Position numbers and translations under genes: made by a program
Notes under the pieces: generated by a model
Told to the model about the DNA's origin: nothing
The model's database searches: none
Seen by the model: only the letters and a program-made list of their open reading frames with translations
Shown: positions 48,124 to 58,542 of the stretch, one piece after another
Position numbering within the stretch: the first letter of the stretch is position 1
Layout: the number at the start of each line of letters is the position of its first letter
Assembly (NCBI GenBank): GCA_902774925.1
Contig: CACYKE010000006.1
Span: forward strand, 1 to 64,000
Source: an uncultured Prevotellaceae bacterium
Lineage (GTDB): Bacteria > Bacteroidota > Bacteroidia > Bacteroidales > Bacteroidaceae
Direction of reading: 5' to 3'
Length of the DNA: 64,000 bases

Positions 48124-49194
48124 CTATCCGATATTTTTGCGGCGATAGAAATCGATGTTCTCCTTGGTGAGGAGTTCGATGGGCATGTAGTTGACAGGCT
48201 CGACTTCCTTTTTGAGTACGATGGCCTGGAAGAGCGTCTCGACGCAGGAATAGCCCTGCATGAAGGCGTGCTGTGCGATGAGGAACGAGATGGAGCCCTG
48301 ACGGACACACTCGGCATTCTTGGGAACCATGTCGTAACCCATGATCTGGACATTGCGACGGTTGGACCTGAGCAGGAACTCGCCCACGAGATGGGCCTTG
48401 GAATTGAACGTGATGCAATGGTGGACCAGTGGGTGGGCCGTGAAGAAATCCTCGAGGATGACGTCGTACTTGTCGCGTTTGTCGTCGAGCGAGAGGTTGA
48501 CTTCATGGATGGTGACGGAGGGGAAGTGGTCGTGCATGTAATGGCGGAAGCCGGTCTCGCGGTTTTCCTGCTGCTTGGATGCCACGTTGCCGTTGCGCAT
48601 CTGTTTCATGAGCATGATCTCCTTCTCGCGTGGGGCCAGCATCATGAGCATGCGGGCAGCGAAGAAGCCGGAGGCGAAGGAGTCCTGACCAAAGAACGAC
48701 AGGGGCTTGAGGTCGGGCATGTAGGAGTCGAGCAGGATGAATGGAATGTTACGCTCGTGCATCATGTCGGTATAGCGGCGGGTGACCTCAATCGTCGAGG
48801 GGACGACGATGACGCCGTCGGGTTCCTGCTTGAGTGCCTCGTTCATGACCTTGGCGAAGGTCTCGGGCGAGAAGCGGTTGTAGTAGAGCACTTTGTTGGA
48901 GATGCGGAAGTCGCGGTAGCGTTCGCAGCACATCTGCTCGCCTTCCTCTACCTCCTCCCAGTAAGCCTCTGACTCGTGTTTGGGGATGATGCTGACGAAA
49001 TGGTAGTCACGGTTGTAAGCCAATGCCGATGCATACACGTTGGGTTTGTAGTCCATTTCCTCGAGTGCCTTCTGCACTTTCTCGAGTGCTTTTGGCGACA
49101 CGTTGGGACGATTGTGGAGTACGCGGTCGACGGTGCCGGTAGAGACGCCGGCACGTTCGGCAATGTCTTTGATTCTGGTCTTTTCTTTTGACAT
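48124..49194 (-). CDS. LacI-family transcriptional regulator
   Basis: A 356-residue regulator. The N-terminal helix-turn-helix is IKDIAERAGVSTGTVDRVLH, followed by the hinge region and a sugar-binding periplasmic-type domain (FVSIIPKHESEAYWEEVEEG, PDGVIVVPS, FGQDSFASGFFAARM, IMGYDMVPKNAECVRQGSISF). Start at 49194; an upstream in-frame start would add a basic stretch translated from the PBP1A 3' end. It lies between PBP1A and uxaA, so it probably controls uxaA in response to a hexuronate. Confidence 0.88.
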   Translation of the reverse strand: MSKEKTRIKDIAERAGVSTGTVDRVLHNRPNVSPKALEKVQKALEEMDYKPNVYASALAYNRDYHFVSIIPKHESEAYWEEVEEGEQMCCERYRDFRISNKVLYYNRFSPETFAKVMNEALKQEPDGVIVVPSTIEVTRRYTDMMHERNIPFILLDSYMPDLKPLSFFGQDSFASGFFAARMLMMLAPREKEIMLMKQMRNGNVASKQQENRETGFRHYMHDHFPSVTIHEVNLSLDDKRDKYDVILEDFFTAHPLVHHCITFNSKAHLVGEFLLRSNRRNVQIMGYDMVPKNAECVRQGSISFLIAQHAFMQGYSCVETLFQAIVLKKEVEPVNYMPIELLTKENIDFYRRKNIG

Positions 49195-49207
49195 ATTGTT
49201 AATTCGT

Positions 49208-51673
49208 TTAGTTTTCCTTGGGTTCCAGCGCAGCCTGCGGTTCGTCGGGCTGCGGCTCTTGGTTGGCATCCTCGTGGTGCTCCTTGGGAACGGAGACGGG
49301 GTTGCCGAACTCGTCGAGCACTATTTCGGCTTCATCAATGCCGAGGCTATCGACGGCCAGCGAATCGCTGTCGGCCGGTGCCATGAAGTAGCCGCCACAC
49401 TCGTAATCAGCAGGTAATACGGCGATATTGTCGGGTTTCTTGAACCGGGTGCGGTACTGGCTGAACTGCTTGTCGTTGAGGACTGAGCCGAGGAAATAGC
49501 CGCAGATAGGGAGTGCCGTGCGGTTGCCTTGTCCGAGCTGACCGGTGCGGAAATGGATGCAGCGGTATTCGCCACCGACCCATGCACCGCAGACGAGGCG
49601 CGGCGTGGTGCCGACGAACCAGGCATCGGAGTGGTTGTTGGACGTGCCGGTCTTGCCGCCGAAGTCGGTATCGTTGTTGGCATTGCCAACGAATCCGCGC
49701 AGGCGGGACGACGTGCCGCTCATGCCGCCCATAAGCAACTGCTGGACGTAGAAGGCACTCTTGGGCGAGAGCGCCTGGCGTGGTTCGGCATTGGCCTCGT
49801 AGATGACGTTACCCTCGCGATCCTCAATCTTCGTGACGAGTATGGGGTCGATGGCCTTGCCGTCGTTGACCGGCGTGCAATAGGACGAGACGAGCTCGAG
49901 CAGGTTGACGTCGCTGGCACCGAGGGTGAGTGACGGCGTGGGGTCGAGCTTCGACTTGATACCCATGTCGTGAGCGGTGCGTACAATGCGGTCGATGCCG
50001 ACCTCCTGACCGAGACGGACGGCAACGCTGTTGATACTCATGGCGAAGGCCTGTTTCAGCGTGATGTTCATATTCGAGAAGTGGCCGTCGGCATTGGTGG
50101 GAGCCCACGTGACTTCCTTGCCGTGATCCATGACCTTCATGGCGAAATATTCGTCCTTTCGGGTGTCGCAGGGGGTGATGCCCTGGTTCATGGCCTCGGA
50201 ATAGACGAAAAGCTTGAAGGTAGAGCCCGGCTGGCGCATGGCCGTCACTTTGTCGTATTTCCACGTCTTGAAATCGACGTCGCCTACCCATGCCTTGACG
50301 TGTCCCGTCTGTGGTTCGATGGCCACGAAACCGCAGTGCATGAAATGTTCCATGTAGCGGATGCTGTCGAGGGTAGAGATCTCCTTCTCAACGAAGCCAT
50401 TCTCGTAGTCGAAGAGCTTGACGGGGTGGGGGAGATTCAGGTAGTAGTCGATGGAGTCCTGATTGCCGTCGTACTTCTGGGAGAGCATGCGATAGACGGG
50501 CAGTCTCTTGGCGATGTCCTCAATGAAATGAGGTATCTCGATGTGGCGTTCGTCCTGCCAGGGGTTGACGTTGCCCCAATGCTGGTTGAAGGTCTTCTGC
50601 ACCTCTTTCATCTGCTTGACGGCGGCCTCCTCGGCATAGTGCTGCATGCGTAGGTCGAGGGAGGTATGAATCTTCAGGCCTTCGGTGTAGTAGGCGTAGG
50701 CACGGTCGTCGCCGTAGTATTCCTTGCACCACTGCTTCATCCAGTCGGCCACGGCCTCGCGGAAGTAGTTGGCCTCGCCGTCGTAGGCATTCTCCACACT
50801 GTAGTCGAGCTTGATCTCGGTCTGTTTCAGCGAGTCGCAGGCTTCGGGTGTGAGGTGGCCGTGGGTGCGCATGTTGTCGAGCACGACATTGCGGCGGCCG
50901 AGGGCATTCTTGGGATTGATGCGCGGGTTATAGTAGGTGGTGGCCTTGAGCAGTCCTACGAGTATGGCGGCCTGCTCGGTGGTCATATGCTTAGGCGTGG
51001 TGCCGAAATAGGTCTTGGCGGCCGTCTTGATGCCGAAGGCATTGGAGCCGAAGTCGACGGTATTGGCATACATGGTGATGATTTCCTCCTTGGAGAAGTA
51101 CCACTCGAGCTTGTAGGCCGTAATCCATTCCTTGCTCTTCATGATGAGCATCTTCAGTCCCGGGATGTTGCCAAGCAGTCCGGTAGAATACTGGGTGCGG
51201 ACGCGGAAGAGGTTCTTGGCTAACTGTTGGGTGATGGTGGATGCTCCGCGGGGCGAACGGTGGAGCACGTAGTCTTTCAGTGCTGCACCGAAGGCCTGAT
51301 AGTCGATGCCGTGATGGCGGTAGAAACGTTCGTCCTCGGTGTCGACCAATGCGTTCCAGAAGGCCTCGTTCACGTCTTCGTAGCTGACGGGCATTCGGTT
51401 CTCGCTGAAGAATTTTCCGATGAGTTTGCCGTCGGCACTGTATATTTCTGATGCTTCGGCGGGATGGGTATTGCGAACGTCGCTCATGGATGGTGACTTG
51501 CCGAAGAGCCACAGGAAATCGAAGTTAACCATGAGCAGGTAGAGGAAGAAGAGCACGACGAGCGTACACATGGCGGAGAGCGTCTTGATGTACCACTTGC
51601 GTCCCTTGTAGAGTCCCTTATACCATTGCCAGGCAGCGGGGAAAGCATGGCATAGTTTTTTTAATATGTTCAT
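49208..51673 (-). CDS. penicillin-binding protein 1A (bifunctional peptidoglycan synthase)
   Basis: An 821-residue class A PBP: one N-terminal membrane helix (about 30-50), a GT51 glycosyltransferase domain (NALVDTEDERFYRHHGID, RGASTITQQLAKNLF, KSKEWITAYKLEWYFSKEEI), and a transpeptidase domain with S-x-x-K in QPGSTFKLF, SxN in AMSINSVAVR and KTG in FGGKTGTSNNHSDAWFVG. The C-terminal tail is acidic and proline-rich. It builds peptidoglycan outside the cytoplasmic membrane. It follows miaA by 4 nt. Confidence 0.92.
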   Translation of the reverse strand: MNILKKLCHAFPAAWQWYKGLYKGRKWYIKTLSAMCTLVVLFFLYLLMVNFDFLWLFGKSPSMSDVRNTHPAEASEIYSADGKLIGKFFSENRMPVSYEDVNEAFWNALVDTEDERFYRHHGIDYQAFGAALKDYVLHRSPRGASTITQQLAKNLFRVRTQYSTGLLGNIPGLKMLIMKSKEWITAYKLEWYFSKEEIITMYANTVDFGSNAFGIKTAAKTYFGTTPKHMTTEQAAILVGLLKATTYYNPRINPKNALGRRNVVLDNMRTHGHLTPEACDSLKQTEIKLDYSVENAYDGEANYFREAVADWMKQWCKEYYGDDRAYAYYTEGLKIHTSLDLRMQHYAEEAAVKQMKEVQKTFNQHWGNVNPWQDERHIEIPHFIEDIAKRLPVYRMLSQKYDGNQDSIDYYLNLPHPVKLFDYENGFVEKEISTLDSIRYMEHFMHCGFVAIEPQTGHVKAWVGDVDFKTWKYDKVTAMRQPGSTFKLFVYSEAMNQGITPCDTRKDEYFAMKVMDHGKEVTWAPTNADGHFSNMNITLKQAFAMSINSVAVRLGQEVGIDRIVRTAHDMGIKSKLDPTPSLTLGASDVNLLELVSSYCTPVNDGKAIDPILVTKIEDREGNVIYEANAEPRQALSPKSAFYVQQLLMGGMSGTSSRLRGFVGNANNDTDFGGKTGTSNNHSDAWFVGTTPRLVCGAWVGGEYRCIHFRTGQLGQGNRTALPICGYFLGSVLNDKQFSQYRTRFKKPDNIAVLPADYECGGYFMAPADSDSLAVDSLGIDEAEIVLDEFGNPVSVPKEHHEDANQEPQPDEPQAALEPKEN

Positions 51674-51677
51674 AACC

Positions 51678-52586
51678 CTATTTTTCTCTTGTTACTTCTA
51701 TATAATTCAATATTTTGTCAATCTGGTCGGGATGGAACCAACGTACCTCTTCGTCGCGTTTGAACCATGTCAGCTGCTTGCGAGCATAGCGACGGGTGTT
51801 ACCCTTCATGCGTTCCACCGCTTCGTCCAGCGACCACCGACCGTCTATATAATCGAACATCTCCTTGTAGCCCACGGTGTTCAGCGCGTTCAGTTGACGC
51901 TGGTCGTAGAGACTCTCGGCCTCGTGGAGCAGTCCTTGCTCCATCATCGCGTCCACGCGCGCGTTAATCCTATTGTATAATTCGTCGCGGTCGCGGTTAA
52001 GCCCGATTTTCACGATGCGGAACGGCCGCTCCTTCTTGCTCTGTGTACGGAACGAGGTGTATGTGCGCCCCGTCTGATAGCAGATTTCAAGGGCATGGAT
52101 GACGCGGCGGTAATTCTGACGGTCGACAATGGCGTAGTGTTCAGGGTCCAGTCGGCGCAGGTCCTCACAGAGTGCCTCCAGTCCTTCTTCCTCGTATCGC
52201 CGCTTCATCTCCTCGCGGATATCTTCGCGGACGGTAGGGATATCGTCAATGCCGTTGCATACAGCGTCGATATACATCATGCTGCCGCCCGAGAGGATGT
52301 TTGTGTCTGAAGGTTCACCTTTCAGAACCTGGAGAACATCTTGCTCGTACATCGAGGCATTGTAATAGTCGTGGATGCTTTTGTTACCCACGAAATAATG
52401 TTTGGCCTGCTGCAACTGCTCCTCGCTGGGAGCAGCGGTGCCGATGCGCAGCTCGCGATAAATCTGGCGGGAATCGGCATTGATGACAGGCGTATGGTAA
52501 TGACGGGCGAGCTCGATGGTGAGTGCCGTCTTGCCTACAGCAGTCGGTCCTGTAATGACGACGAGGGTGTTATCTGATGACGCCAC
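51678..52586 (-). CDS. miaA: tRNA dimethylallyltransferase
   Basis: A 302-residue enzyme that adds dimethylallyl to A37 of tRNA. Motifs: [51 protein letters not shown], and [16 protein letters not shown]. No ATG is near the P-loop; the best start is the GTG at 52586 ([10 protein letters not shown]), which overlaps the last 17 nt of lpxA. Longer in-frame reading to 52661 would run back into lpxA without conserved residues. Coupled translation with lpxA is likely. Confidence 0.88.
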   Translation of the reverse strand: MASSDNTLVVITGPTAVGKTALTIELARHYHTPVINADSRQIYRELRIGTAAPSEEQLQQAKHYFVGNKSIHDYYNASMYEQDVLQVLKGEPSDTNILSGGSMMYIDAVCNGIDDIPTVREDIREEMKRRYEEEGLEALCEDLRRLDPEHYAIVDRQNYRRVIHALEICYQTGRTYTSFRTQSKKERPFRIVKIGLNRDRDELYNRINARVDAMMEQGLLHEAESLYDQRQLNALNTVGYKEMFDYIDGRWSLDEAVERMKGNTRRYARKQLTWFKRDEEVRWFHPDQIDKILNYIEVTREK

Positions 52587-53343
52587 GCTTTGAATTTTCA
52601 ATGAAAGAGCAGACGTACTCCACCTCCTTCGAATCAGGATATTTGGCGCGAGCCTCGGCAATGCCGTCCTTCAGTACTCCCTGGGAATAGATGATGCGGT
52701 AGGCATCGTGAATAGCTTCAATGGTTTCGTTGGGGAATCCGCGACGGCGCAGTCCGATGAGATTCACGCCGGCATAGCGCACGGGCTCCTTGCCAGCAAT
52801 GACGTATGGAGGAATGTCCTGTGAGGTACGACTGCCGCCCTGGAACATGATATATCCGCCGACGTGCAGGAACTGATGGAACAGACAACAGGCTGAGATA
52901 ATGGCGAAGTCGTCGACGATGACCTCGCCGGCAAACTTCGTGGAGTTGCCGATGATGCAGCCGTTTCCAATCTCACAGTCGTGACCGATGTGCATATTCT
53001 CCATGAGCAGATTGCCGTTGCCTACTACTGTCTTTCCTTTCGAGGCCGTGCCGCGGCTGATGGTGACATTCTCGCGTATTGAGTTGTTGTCACCAATTTC
53101 ACAAGTAGTCTCTTCGCCTTGGAACTTGAGATCCTGAGGTTTGGTAGAGATGCTGGCACCAGGGAATATCTCGTTGTTGTTGCCGAGACGCGTGCCGAAG
53201 TGCAGCGTCACGTTGTTCAGCAGTTTGTTGTTATCGCCAATCACCACATTTTTGTCGATGACGCAGAAGGGACCGATGATGTTATTATCACCAAGCTTTG
53301 CCTCGGGGTCAACCACTGCTAAGGGATGTATCTGATTTGCCAT
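52570..53343 (-). CDS. lpxA: UDP-N-acetylglucosamine acyltransferase
   Basis: A 257-residue enzyme for the first step of lipid A synthesis. Left-handed beta-helix hexapeptide repeats ([46 protein letters not shown]) are followed by the helical end [20 protein letters not shown]. The catalytic His is in [13 protein letters not shown]. Next to lpxC-fabZ and lpxD, a standard Bacteroidetes cluster. Confidence 0.93.
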   Translation of the reverse strand: MANQIHPLAVVDPEAKLGDNNIIGPFCVIDKNVVIGDNNKLLNNVTLHFGTRLGNNNEIFPGASISTKPQDLKFQGEETTCEIGDNNSIRENVTISRGTASKGKTVVGNGNLLMENMHIGHDCEIGNGCIIGNSTKFAGEVIVDDFAIISACCLFHQFLHVGGYIMFQGGSRTSQDIPPYVIAGKEPVRYAGVNLIGLRRRGFPNETIEAIHDAYRIIYSQGVLKDGIAEARAKYPDSKEVEYVCSFIENSKRGVIR

Positions 53344-53370
53344 GTTTTTTCGTTATTACTTTATGACGGA

Positions 53371-54753
53371 TTATTTGTTTTTTACAATTTGCGCTGTGAA
53401 GGTTGCTTCTGCCACTACGCGATCGCCAACGAAGATATAACCCTTCATTGACGAAATACCATGACGGACGGGAGCCAGCAAGTCGACCTTGAACAATAGC
53501 GTATCGCCGGGAACTACCTTCTGGCGGAATTTCACGTCGTCAATCTTCATGAAATAAGTACTCCAACGCTCGGGTTCCTCCAGCGTGTTCAACACCAGCA
53601 GACCGCCACACTGGGCCATCGCCTCAATCTGCAATACGCCAGGCATCACAGGTTCTTCGGGGAAGTGTCCCTGGAAGAACGGCTCGTTGCTGGTAACGTT
53701 CTTGATACCCACAATGGTGTTGGCGCCTAGTGAGATAACCTTATCCACCAACTGCATGGGATAGCGGTGGGGCAGCAATTCGCGAATCTTGTTCACATCC
53801 ATTACCGGTTCCTCGTTGGGATCATAGATAGGAGCCTGTATCTCGTGTTTGCGAATCTCTTTTCGCAGCTGACGGGCGAACTTGTTGTTGATGCTATGAC
53901 CGGGACGTGTGGCAATAATGCGGCCCTTGATAGGTTTGCCAATAAGTGCCATATCGCCAATAACATCGAGCAATTTGTGGCGTGTACATTCGTTCTCCCA
54001 AACCAATGGCTTGTGCTGAATGTAACCGAGTTCGTTGGCATCGCGGTGTTCAACACCCAGTTTGTCGGCAAGCCAGTCCAGACGCTCCTGTGTGGTCTGA
54101 CGCTCATAGATGACGATGGCATTGTCCATATCACCGCCTTTGATGAGGTTAGCCTGCAACAGAGGCTCAATATCTCGTACGAAAACGAAAGTGCGTGCAG
54201 CGGCAATCTCCTTGGCAAAATGGTCTATTTTGTCGAGTGTCGCAAACTGCGAATTGATGAATTTCGACTCGAACGAGCACATGGCCGTAATGGAGAATTC
54301 ATCGTCGGGAAGGATTGTAATGCACGAACCGGTTTGTTCGTCTTTCACCTCAATCTTCTTGCGGATAATATAAAAGTCCTTGGGGGCGTTTTGCTCTTCG
54401 ATACCGATTTCAATGATTTTCTCTACATACTTGATAGCCGAACCGTCAAGAATGGGAAATTCCGGACCGTTGACCTGTATCAGACAGTTGTCGATGCCCA
54501 AAGCATAAAGTGCCGAGAGTCCATGTTCTACAGTTGATACACGAGCATCGCCCTTGCCCAATACAGTGCCGCGCTGGGTATCAACCACGTTTTCTGCAAT
54601 AGCATCGATGGTGGGTTCACCCTCCATGTCGATGCGTTGTATTTTGTAACCGTGATTCTCAGGGGCAGGGTTGAATGTGACAGTTAGGTTCAGTCCCGTA
54701 TGCAGACCTTTTCCGTATAACGAAAAGCTGCCTTTCAAAGTCTTTTGTTTCAT
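53371..54753 (-). CDS. lpxC: LpxC-FabZ fusion (deacetylase / hydroxyacyl-ACP dehydratase)
   Basis: A 460-residue bifunctional protein common in Bacteroidetes. The N-terminal LpxC (about 1-300) has QKTLKGSFSLYGKGLHTG, VSTVEHGLSALYALGIDN and the zinc motif HKLLDVIGDMALIG, and removes acetyl from UDP-3-acyl-GlcNAc. The C-terminal FabZ (about 315-460) has IRELLPHRYPMQLVDKV, EPFFQGHFPEEPVMPGVLQIEAMAQ and VRHGISSMKG, and dehydrates hydroxyacyl-ACP. It sits 8 nt after lpxD. Confidence 0.94.
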   Translation of the reverse strand: MKQKTLKGSFSLYGKGLHTGLNLTVTFNPAPENHGYKIQRIDMEGEPTIDAIAENVVDTQRGTVLGKGDARVSTVEHGLSALYALGIDNCLIQVNGPEFPILDGSAIKYVEKIIEIGIEEQNAPKDFYIIRKKIEVKDEQTGSCITILPDDEFSITAMCSFESKFINSQFATLDKIDHFAKEIAAARTFVFVRDIEPLLQANLIKGGDMDNAIVIYERQTTQERLDWLADKLGVEHRDANELGYIQHKPLVWENECTRHKLLDVIGDMALIGKPIKGRIIATRPGHSINNKFARQLRKEIRKHEIQAPIYDPNEEPVMDVNKIRELLPHRYPMQLVDKVISLGANTIVGIKNVTSNEPFFQGHFPEEPVMPGVLQIEAMAQCGGLLVLNTLEEPERWSTYFMKIDDVKFRQKVVPGDTLLFKVDLLAPVRHGISSMKGYIFVGDRVVAEATFTAQIVKNK

Positions 54754-54761
54754 ATCTTTTA

Positions 54762-55769
54762 TTATCTTTCAATTTCTACGATTTCCTTCAGTGCATCGAT
54801 TTCACGCTGAAGCTGGGCAATCTGGCGGTACATGTCGGGAAGTTTTGCGTCCAAAGCTCTCGCCTTGAAATACATCTTCGGATTGACAGCTGGGGAACCG
54901 ATCAACGTCTCACCATCGCCCTTGGTATTGCCAATGACACCACACTGGGCACCAATCATCGTCCTGTCTGCGACTTGGATATGACCGGAGAAACCAGCCT
55001 GACCACCTACCATACACCATGCGCCAATCTTCGTCGAACCTGCCATACCGGCTTGTGCCGACATCACGGTATTCTCACCGATTTCGCAATTATGAGCGAC
55101 CTGGATGAGATTATCCAGCTTCACACCTTGATGAATAATGGTCTGACCCATCGTCGAACGGTCGATACACGTGTTGGCACCAATCTCCACATTGTCTTCG
55201 ATGATGACCACGCCCAATTGTGGAATCTTTTCGTATCCCTCCTGATTGGGGGCGAAACCGAAACCGTCGGCACCAATAACCGCACCGGCGTGAATAGTCA
55301 CATTCTGACCAATCTGACAACCATCATAGATAGTGACATTGGGGAATATTCGCGTGTTGTCGCCAATCTTCACACCTTCGCCGACGTAGGTAAACGGTCC
55401 GATATATACATCCTTGCCAATCTGGGCACTTGGTGACACAAAGGCCAGTGGATCTACACCGGTTTTCTTCGGCAGCGACTGGGAATACATCTGCATCAGT
55501 TTGGCCACACACTCGTAGGCGTTCTTCACGCGAATCAAGGTGCAGTTGACGGGATGTTCCAGTTGCAGGTCTTCGTTCACCAACACAATGGTGGCTTTCG
55601 TGTCGTAAATATATTGGGTGTATTTGGGGTTCGAAAGGAATGTAATGGCTCCTTCCTTACCTTCTTCAATCTTCGCAAAAGTGTGGACGGATGCCTGTTC
55701 GTTGCCTTCCACTTTACCGCCTATAAAGTCGGCTATTTGTCGCGCTGTAAACTCCATAGTTACTGTCAT
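54762..55769 (-). CDS. lpxD: UDP-3-O-(3-hydroxyacyl)glucosamine N-acyltransferase
   Basis: A 335-residue acyltransferase of lipid A synthesis. The N-terminal uridine-binding domain (about 1-100) precedes a left-handed beta-helix ([53 protein letters not shown] with the catalytic His) and a C-terminal helix. Start at 55769 or at Met 5 (55757, [14 protein letters not shown]), which fits the family slightly better. It has its own promoter, so lpxD-lpxC-lpxA-miaA probably form one transcript. Confidence 0.92.
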   Translation of the reverse strand: MTVTMEFTARQIADFIGGKVEGNEQASVHTFAKIEEGKEGAITFLSNPKYTQYIYDTKATIVLVNEDLQLEHPVNCTLIRVKNAYECVAKLMQMYSQSLPKKTGVDPLAFVSPSAQIGKDVYIGPFTYVGEGVKIGDNTRIFPNVTIYDGCQIGQNVTIHAGAVIGADGFGFAPNQEGYEKIPQLGVVIIEDNVEIGANTCIDRSTMGQTIIHQGVKLDNLIQVAHNCEIGENTVMSAQAGMAGSTKIGAWCMVGGQAGFSGHIQVADRTMIGAQCGVIGNTKGDGETLIGSPAVNPKMYFKARALDAKLPDMYRQIAQLQREIDALKEIVEIER

Positions 55770-55786
55770 TTTTTATAAAAACGCTA

Positions 55787-55794
55787 CAAAGATA
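55787..55794 (-). promoter_or_regulatory. -7 box of the lpxD operon
   Basis: TATCTTTG on the minus strand (55794-55787), 17 nt before the lpxD start. The -33 TTTG is not clear. Confidence 0.55.
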
Positions 55795-55802
55795 AGCATT
55801 TT

Positions 55803-57011
55803 TTATGAAAAACGTTGATAACAGAGGTAATATTTACGTATTTTTTTAGAAAGTAAATGTACATTTAAGATTTCCGATGCTTCTGCTATGTCCTTAACTG
55901 TGCCGTCTTTGTAAAGAATTCCGATACTATCATCCTCAGGATTATACATATCTTTCCCTATCTCCGTCAACGTCATCATGTAGCGTGTGTCTTCCAACGG
56001 AATATTCATTCTTTCCGCTATTTCACGGGCTATTTCGGCCATTCGTTCCTCCGAAGGACGTTCCTCGCTAACCTCCACTTTGAACAGTCGACGGTCGGTC
56101 ATATCAGTAGCCAAAGTGGCAAGAATTTTGTCATCAACATGTTTCCAAGCCTTCAAGGCACTCCAAATGTCGCTGTCATCCAATTCGGCATACACATCCA
56201 GCGTATGATCATCGAATGTGACGTCATTTATCAGAAAATAGGCTAGGGAAGGCGATGCAAACAGGCCGTAACCCATCCTCATCAGTTCGCGAGCTCGTGT
56301 CAGAGCATTCACCAGCACTTTCTCGTATCCTACAGCGGTCTTGTGCAAGTATACCTGCCAGTACATCAGCCTTCGTGTTGTCAGGTAGTTTTCTATCGAA
56401 TAGATGCCTTTGGCGTCGACGACAAGTCTCTCGTCAGCCACGTTCAACATCTTGATGATGCGTGCCGAGCCGATGTTGCCTTCCGTCACTCCCGTGAAGA
56501 ATGAGTCGCGGCGCAGATAATCCAGTCGGTCCATATCCAACTGACTGGATATCAACTGATGGAAAATCTTGTTTGGGTATTCATCTTTGAAAATACTGAT
56601 AGCCAGTGCTAGCTGTCCTTTCATCTCTCGGTTCATGCGTTCCATCATCATCAGCGAGATGTCTTCGTGCGATACACCATTGATGAGCGTATTTTCTAGC
56701 ACGTGCGAAAACGGACCATGACCGATGTCGTGCAAGAGGATTGCTGCCTGTACGGCTTCTGCCTCTGAATCAAAGATGTACACCCCTTTTTCACTTAGCG
56801 ATTTTACAGCCTCCGACATGAGGTAGAATGCTCCCAGCGAGTGCTGGAAACGCGTATGGCGTGCACCAGGATACACCACGGAGGCCAGTCCGAGTTGATT
56901 GATACGGTTTAGGCGTTGAAACAACGGATGCTGTACGATGTCGTACAGCAATCCACGTCTGATCTTGATAAACCCGAATACAGGGTCGTTAATGATTTTA
57001 TGTTCCGTCAT
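55803..57011 (-). CDS. HD-domain phosphohydrolase
   Basis: A 402-residue HD-superfamily protein like dNTPase (SAMHD1/Dgt-like): LFQRLNRINQLGLASVVYPG, HTRFQHSLGAFYLM (first His), LLHDIGHGPFSHVLEN (HD pair), VISSQLDMDRLDYLRRDSFFTG. No membrane segment. Conserved upstream of lpxD in Bacteroidetes. It probably hydrolyses dNTPs or related nucleotides; the exact substrate is unproven. Overlaps the upstream gene by 4 nt. Confidence 0.87.
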   Translation of the reverse strand: MTEHKIINDPVFGFIKIRRGLLYDIVQHPLFQRLNRINQLGLASVVYPGARHTRFQHSLGAFYLMSEAVKSLSEKGVYIFDSEAEAVQAAILLHDIGHGPFSHVLENTLINGVSHEDISLMMMERMNREMKGQLALAISIFKDEYPNKIFHQLISSQLDMDRLDYLRRDSFFTGVTEGNIGSARIIKMLNVADERLVVDAKGIYSIENYLTTRRLMYWQVYLHKTAVGYEKVLVNALTRARELMRMGYGLFASPSLAYFLINDVTFDDHTLDVYAELDDSDIWSALKAWKHVDDKILATLATDMTDRRLFKVEVSEERPSEERMAEIAREIAERMNIPLEDTRYMMTLTEIGKDMYNPEDDSIGILYKDGTVKDIAEASEILNVHLLSKKIRKYYLCYQRFS

Positions 57012-57415
57012 TGTTGTTCTGACATATCTATCGCCTCGAACTTAAAGTCCTTTTCGTTTACGTAGCGAACCTCGTATCCTTTCTTGTATTTTTTCATCAG
57101 TTTCAAGAACTCCTTCTCGGCCTTCTTTTTCTTCAGGTAGTAAAGTACCACACAAACGCGTTTTTCCTGTTGTAACTTTTCTTCCAAATAGTCTTTCATC
57201 TGCCGTGAATATTCGTCACGAACCAACAGAAATTTGTTCTTCGACTCTACCCACGTTCCTGGAACGTTCTGGATGTCCGTCACGTATATTATTGAGTCTT
57301 TGAACGATGCCGAAAAACCGAACATATAGACGCGATTCGTCTTTATGGGTTTCGCGCTGGCTCCTAAGGCAGTCAGGGCCACAACCAGCAATAGTATATA
57401 CCTTATTGATTTCAT
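57008..57415 (-). CDS. small secreted hypothetical protein
   Basis: A 135-residue protein with a signal peptide cut near GASA (residue 21). The mature part starts [20 protein letters not shown], continues with a long charged helix ([39 protein letters not shown]), and has one Cys. Not recognised, but its position between rpoD and the HD gene, overlapping both by 4 nt, suggests it is a conserved member of this operon. Confidence 0.7.
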   Translation of the reverse strand: MKSIRYILLLVVALTALGASAKPIKTNRVYMFGFSASFKDSIIYVTDIQNVPGTWVESKNKFLLVRDEYSRQMKDYLEEKLQQEKRVCVVLYYLKKKKAEKEFLKLMKKYKKGYEVRYVNEKDFKFEAIDMSEQQ

Positions 57416-58275
57416 GCTCCTAAATATGCTTTTAATATTTTGTTTTTTGTATTACCACGTAACCGACGGATGGCTTTCTCCTTTATTTGTCGCACGCGCT
57501 CACGCGTTAAGCCGAATTTTACTCCTATCTCCTCGAGTGTCATCTCGGGCTGTCCTATACCGTAGAATGCCGTAATGATGTTGCGTTCGCGAATTGTCAG
57601 CATTTTCAATGCATCCATGATTTCTGCCTGCAATGACTCTATCACCAGTTGCTTATCAGCCATCGGCGCGTCATTATTTACAAGTACGTCCAGCAGCGAA
57701 TTGTCCTCACCATCCACAAATGGAGCGTCAACTGATACCTGACGGCCTGACACGTTGATGGCTTCGTCAACTTTGTCCTCAGGAATGTCGATAACCTCCG
57801 AAATCTCGTCTACCGACGGCCGACGCTCGTTTTCCTGCTCGAATTTCGTCAACATGCGGTTGATTTTGTTCATCGACCCCAGTTGGTTCAACGGCAGTCT
57901 CACGATACGACTCTGCTCGGCAATTGCTTGCAGGATACTCTGACGAATCCACCAGACGGCATACGAGATGAATTTAAATCCTCTCGTCTCGTCATATTTC
58001 TCAGCAGCCTTTATCAGTCCCACATTACCTTCATTAATGAGGTCGGGTAGCGATAGCCCTTGGTTTTGGTACTGTTTGGCCACGCTCACAACAAACCTGA
58101 GGTTCGACTTTGTCAGCTTTTCCAAAGCCTTCTTGTCACCCTTGCGGATACGTTGCGCCAGTTCCACCTCTTCGTCGGCCGATAGAAGTTCCTCTTTGCC
58201 AATTTCTGACAGGTATTTCTCCAACGCCTCGCTTTCGCGGTTTGTGATTGATTTGTTAATCTTCAGTTGCCTCAT
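57412..58275 (-). CDS. rpoD: primary RNA polymerase sigma factor, RpoD
   Basis: A 287-residue sigma-70 of the short Bacteroidetes type, without region 1.1. Region 1.2/2: [70 protein letters not shown]. Region 4: [34 protein letters not shown]. It reads the TTTG/TAnnTTTG promoters listed here. The start at 58275 follows the promoter; a Met at 58305 lies in the -7 box. Stop overlaps the next gene by 4 nt. Confidence 0.94.
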   Translation of the reverse strand: MRQLKINKSITNRESEALEKYLSEIGKEELLSADEEVELAQRIRKGDKKALEKLTKSNLRFVVSVAKQYQNQGLSLPDLINEGNVGLIKAAEKYDETRGFKFISYAVWWIRQSILQAIAEQSRIVRLPLNQLGSMNKINRMLTKFEQENERRPSVDEISEVIDIPEDKVDEAINVSGRQVSVDAPFVDGEDNSLLDVLVNNDAPMADKQLVIESLQAEIMDALKMLTIRERNIITAFYGIGQPEMTLEEIGVKFGLTRERVRQIKEKAIRRLRGNTKNKILKAYLGA

Positions 58276-58302
58276 GCAGTAGTCGAGTTTTAATGTCGGA
58301 TG

Positions 58303-58310
58303 CAAAAGTA
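58303..58310 (-). promoter_or_regulatory. -7 box of the rpoD operon
   Basis: TACTTTTG on the minus strand (58310-58303). It rules out the start codon at 58305. Confidence 0.6.
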
Positions 58311-58464
58311 ATCCTTTTTTCGCGATTCACCAAACTTTTTTTATTTTTTTTTACCATTAGCCCTCAAAAGCATACTTTGGTGGCTATTTTTTATGTAAAA
58401 ACGCCCTTTTCCATCAAAAAAAATACGATTTTTTACTTTTTTTTTGCATTTTCTTTGGAACTTA

Positions 58465-58495
58465 TTGTTTTTTTTACTTACTTTGCAGCCAAAAT
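58465..58495 (+). promoter_or_regulatory. promoter of the OmpA-family gene
   Basis: TTG (58465-58467), 20 nt, TTACTTTG (58488-58495; one mismatch). The region 58310-58520 is very T-rich and holds no gene. Confidence 0.6.
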
Positions 58496-58542
58496 TGAGA
58501 AAAATTACTTCGAAAATAATTTATTTTAATTAATTAGTACAA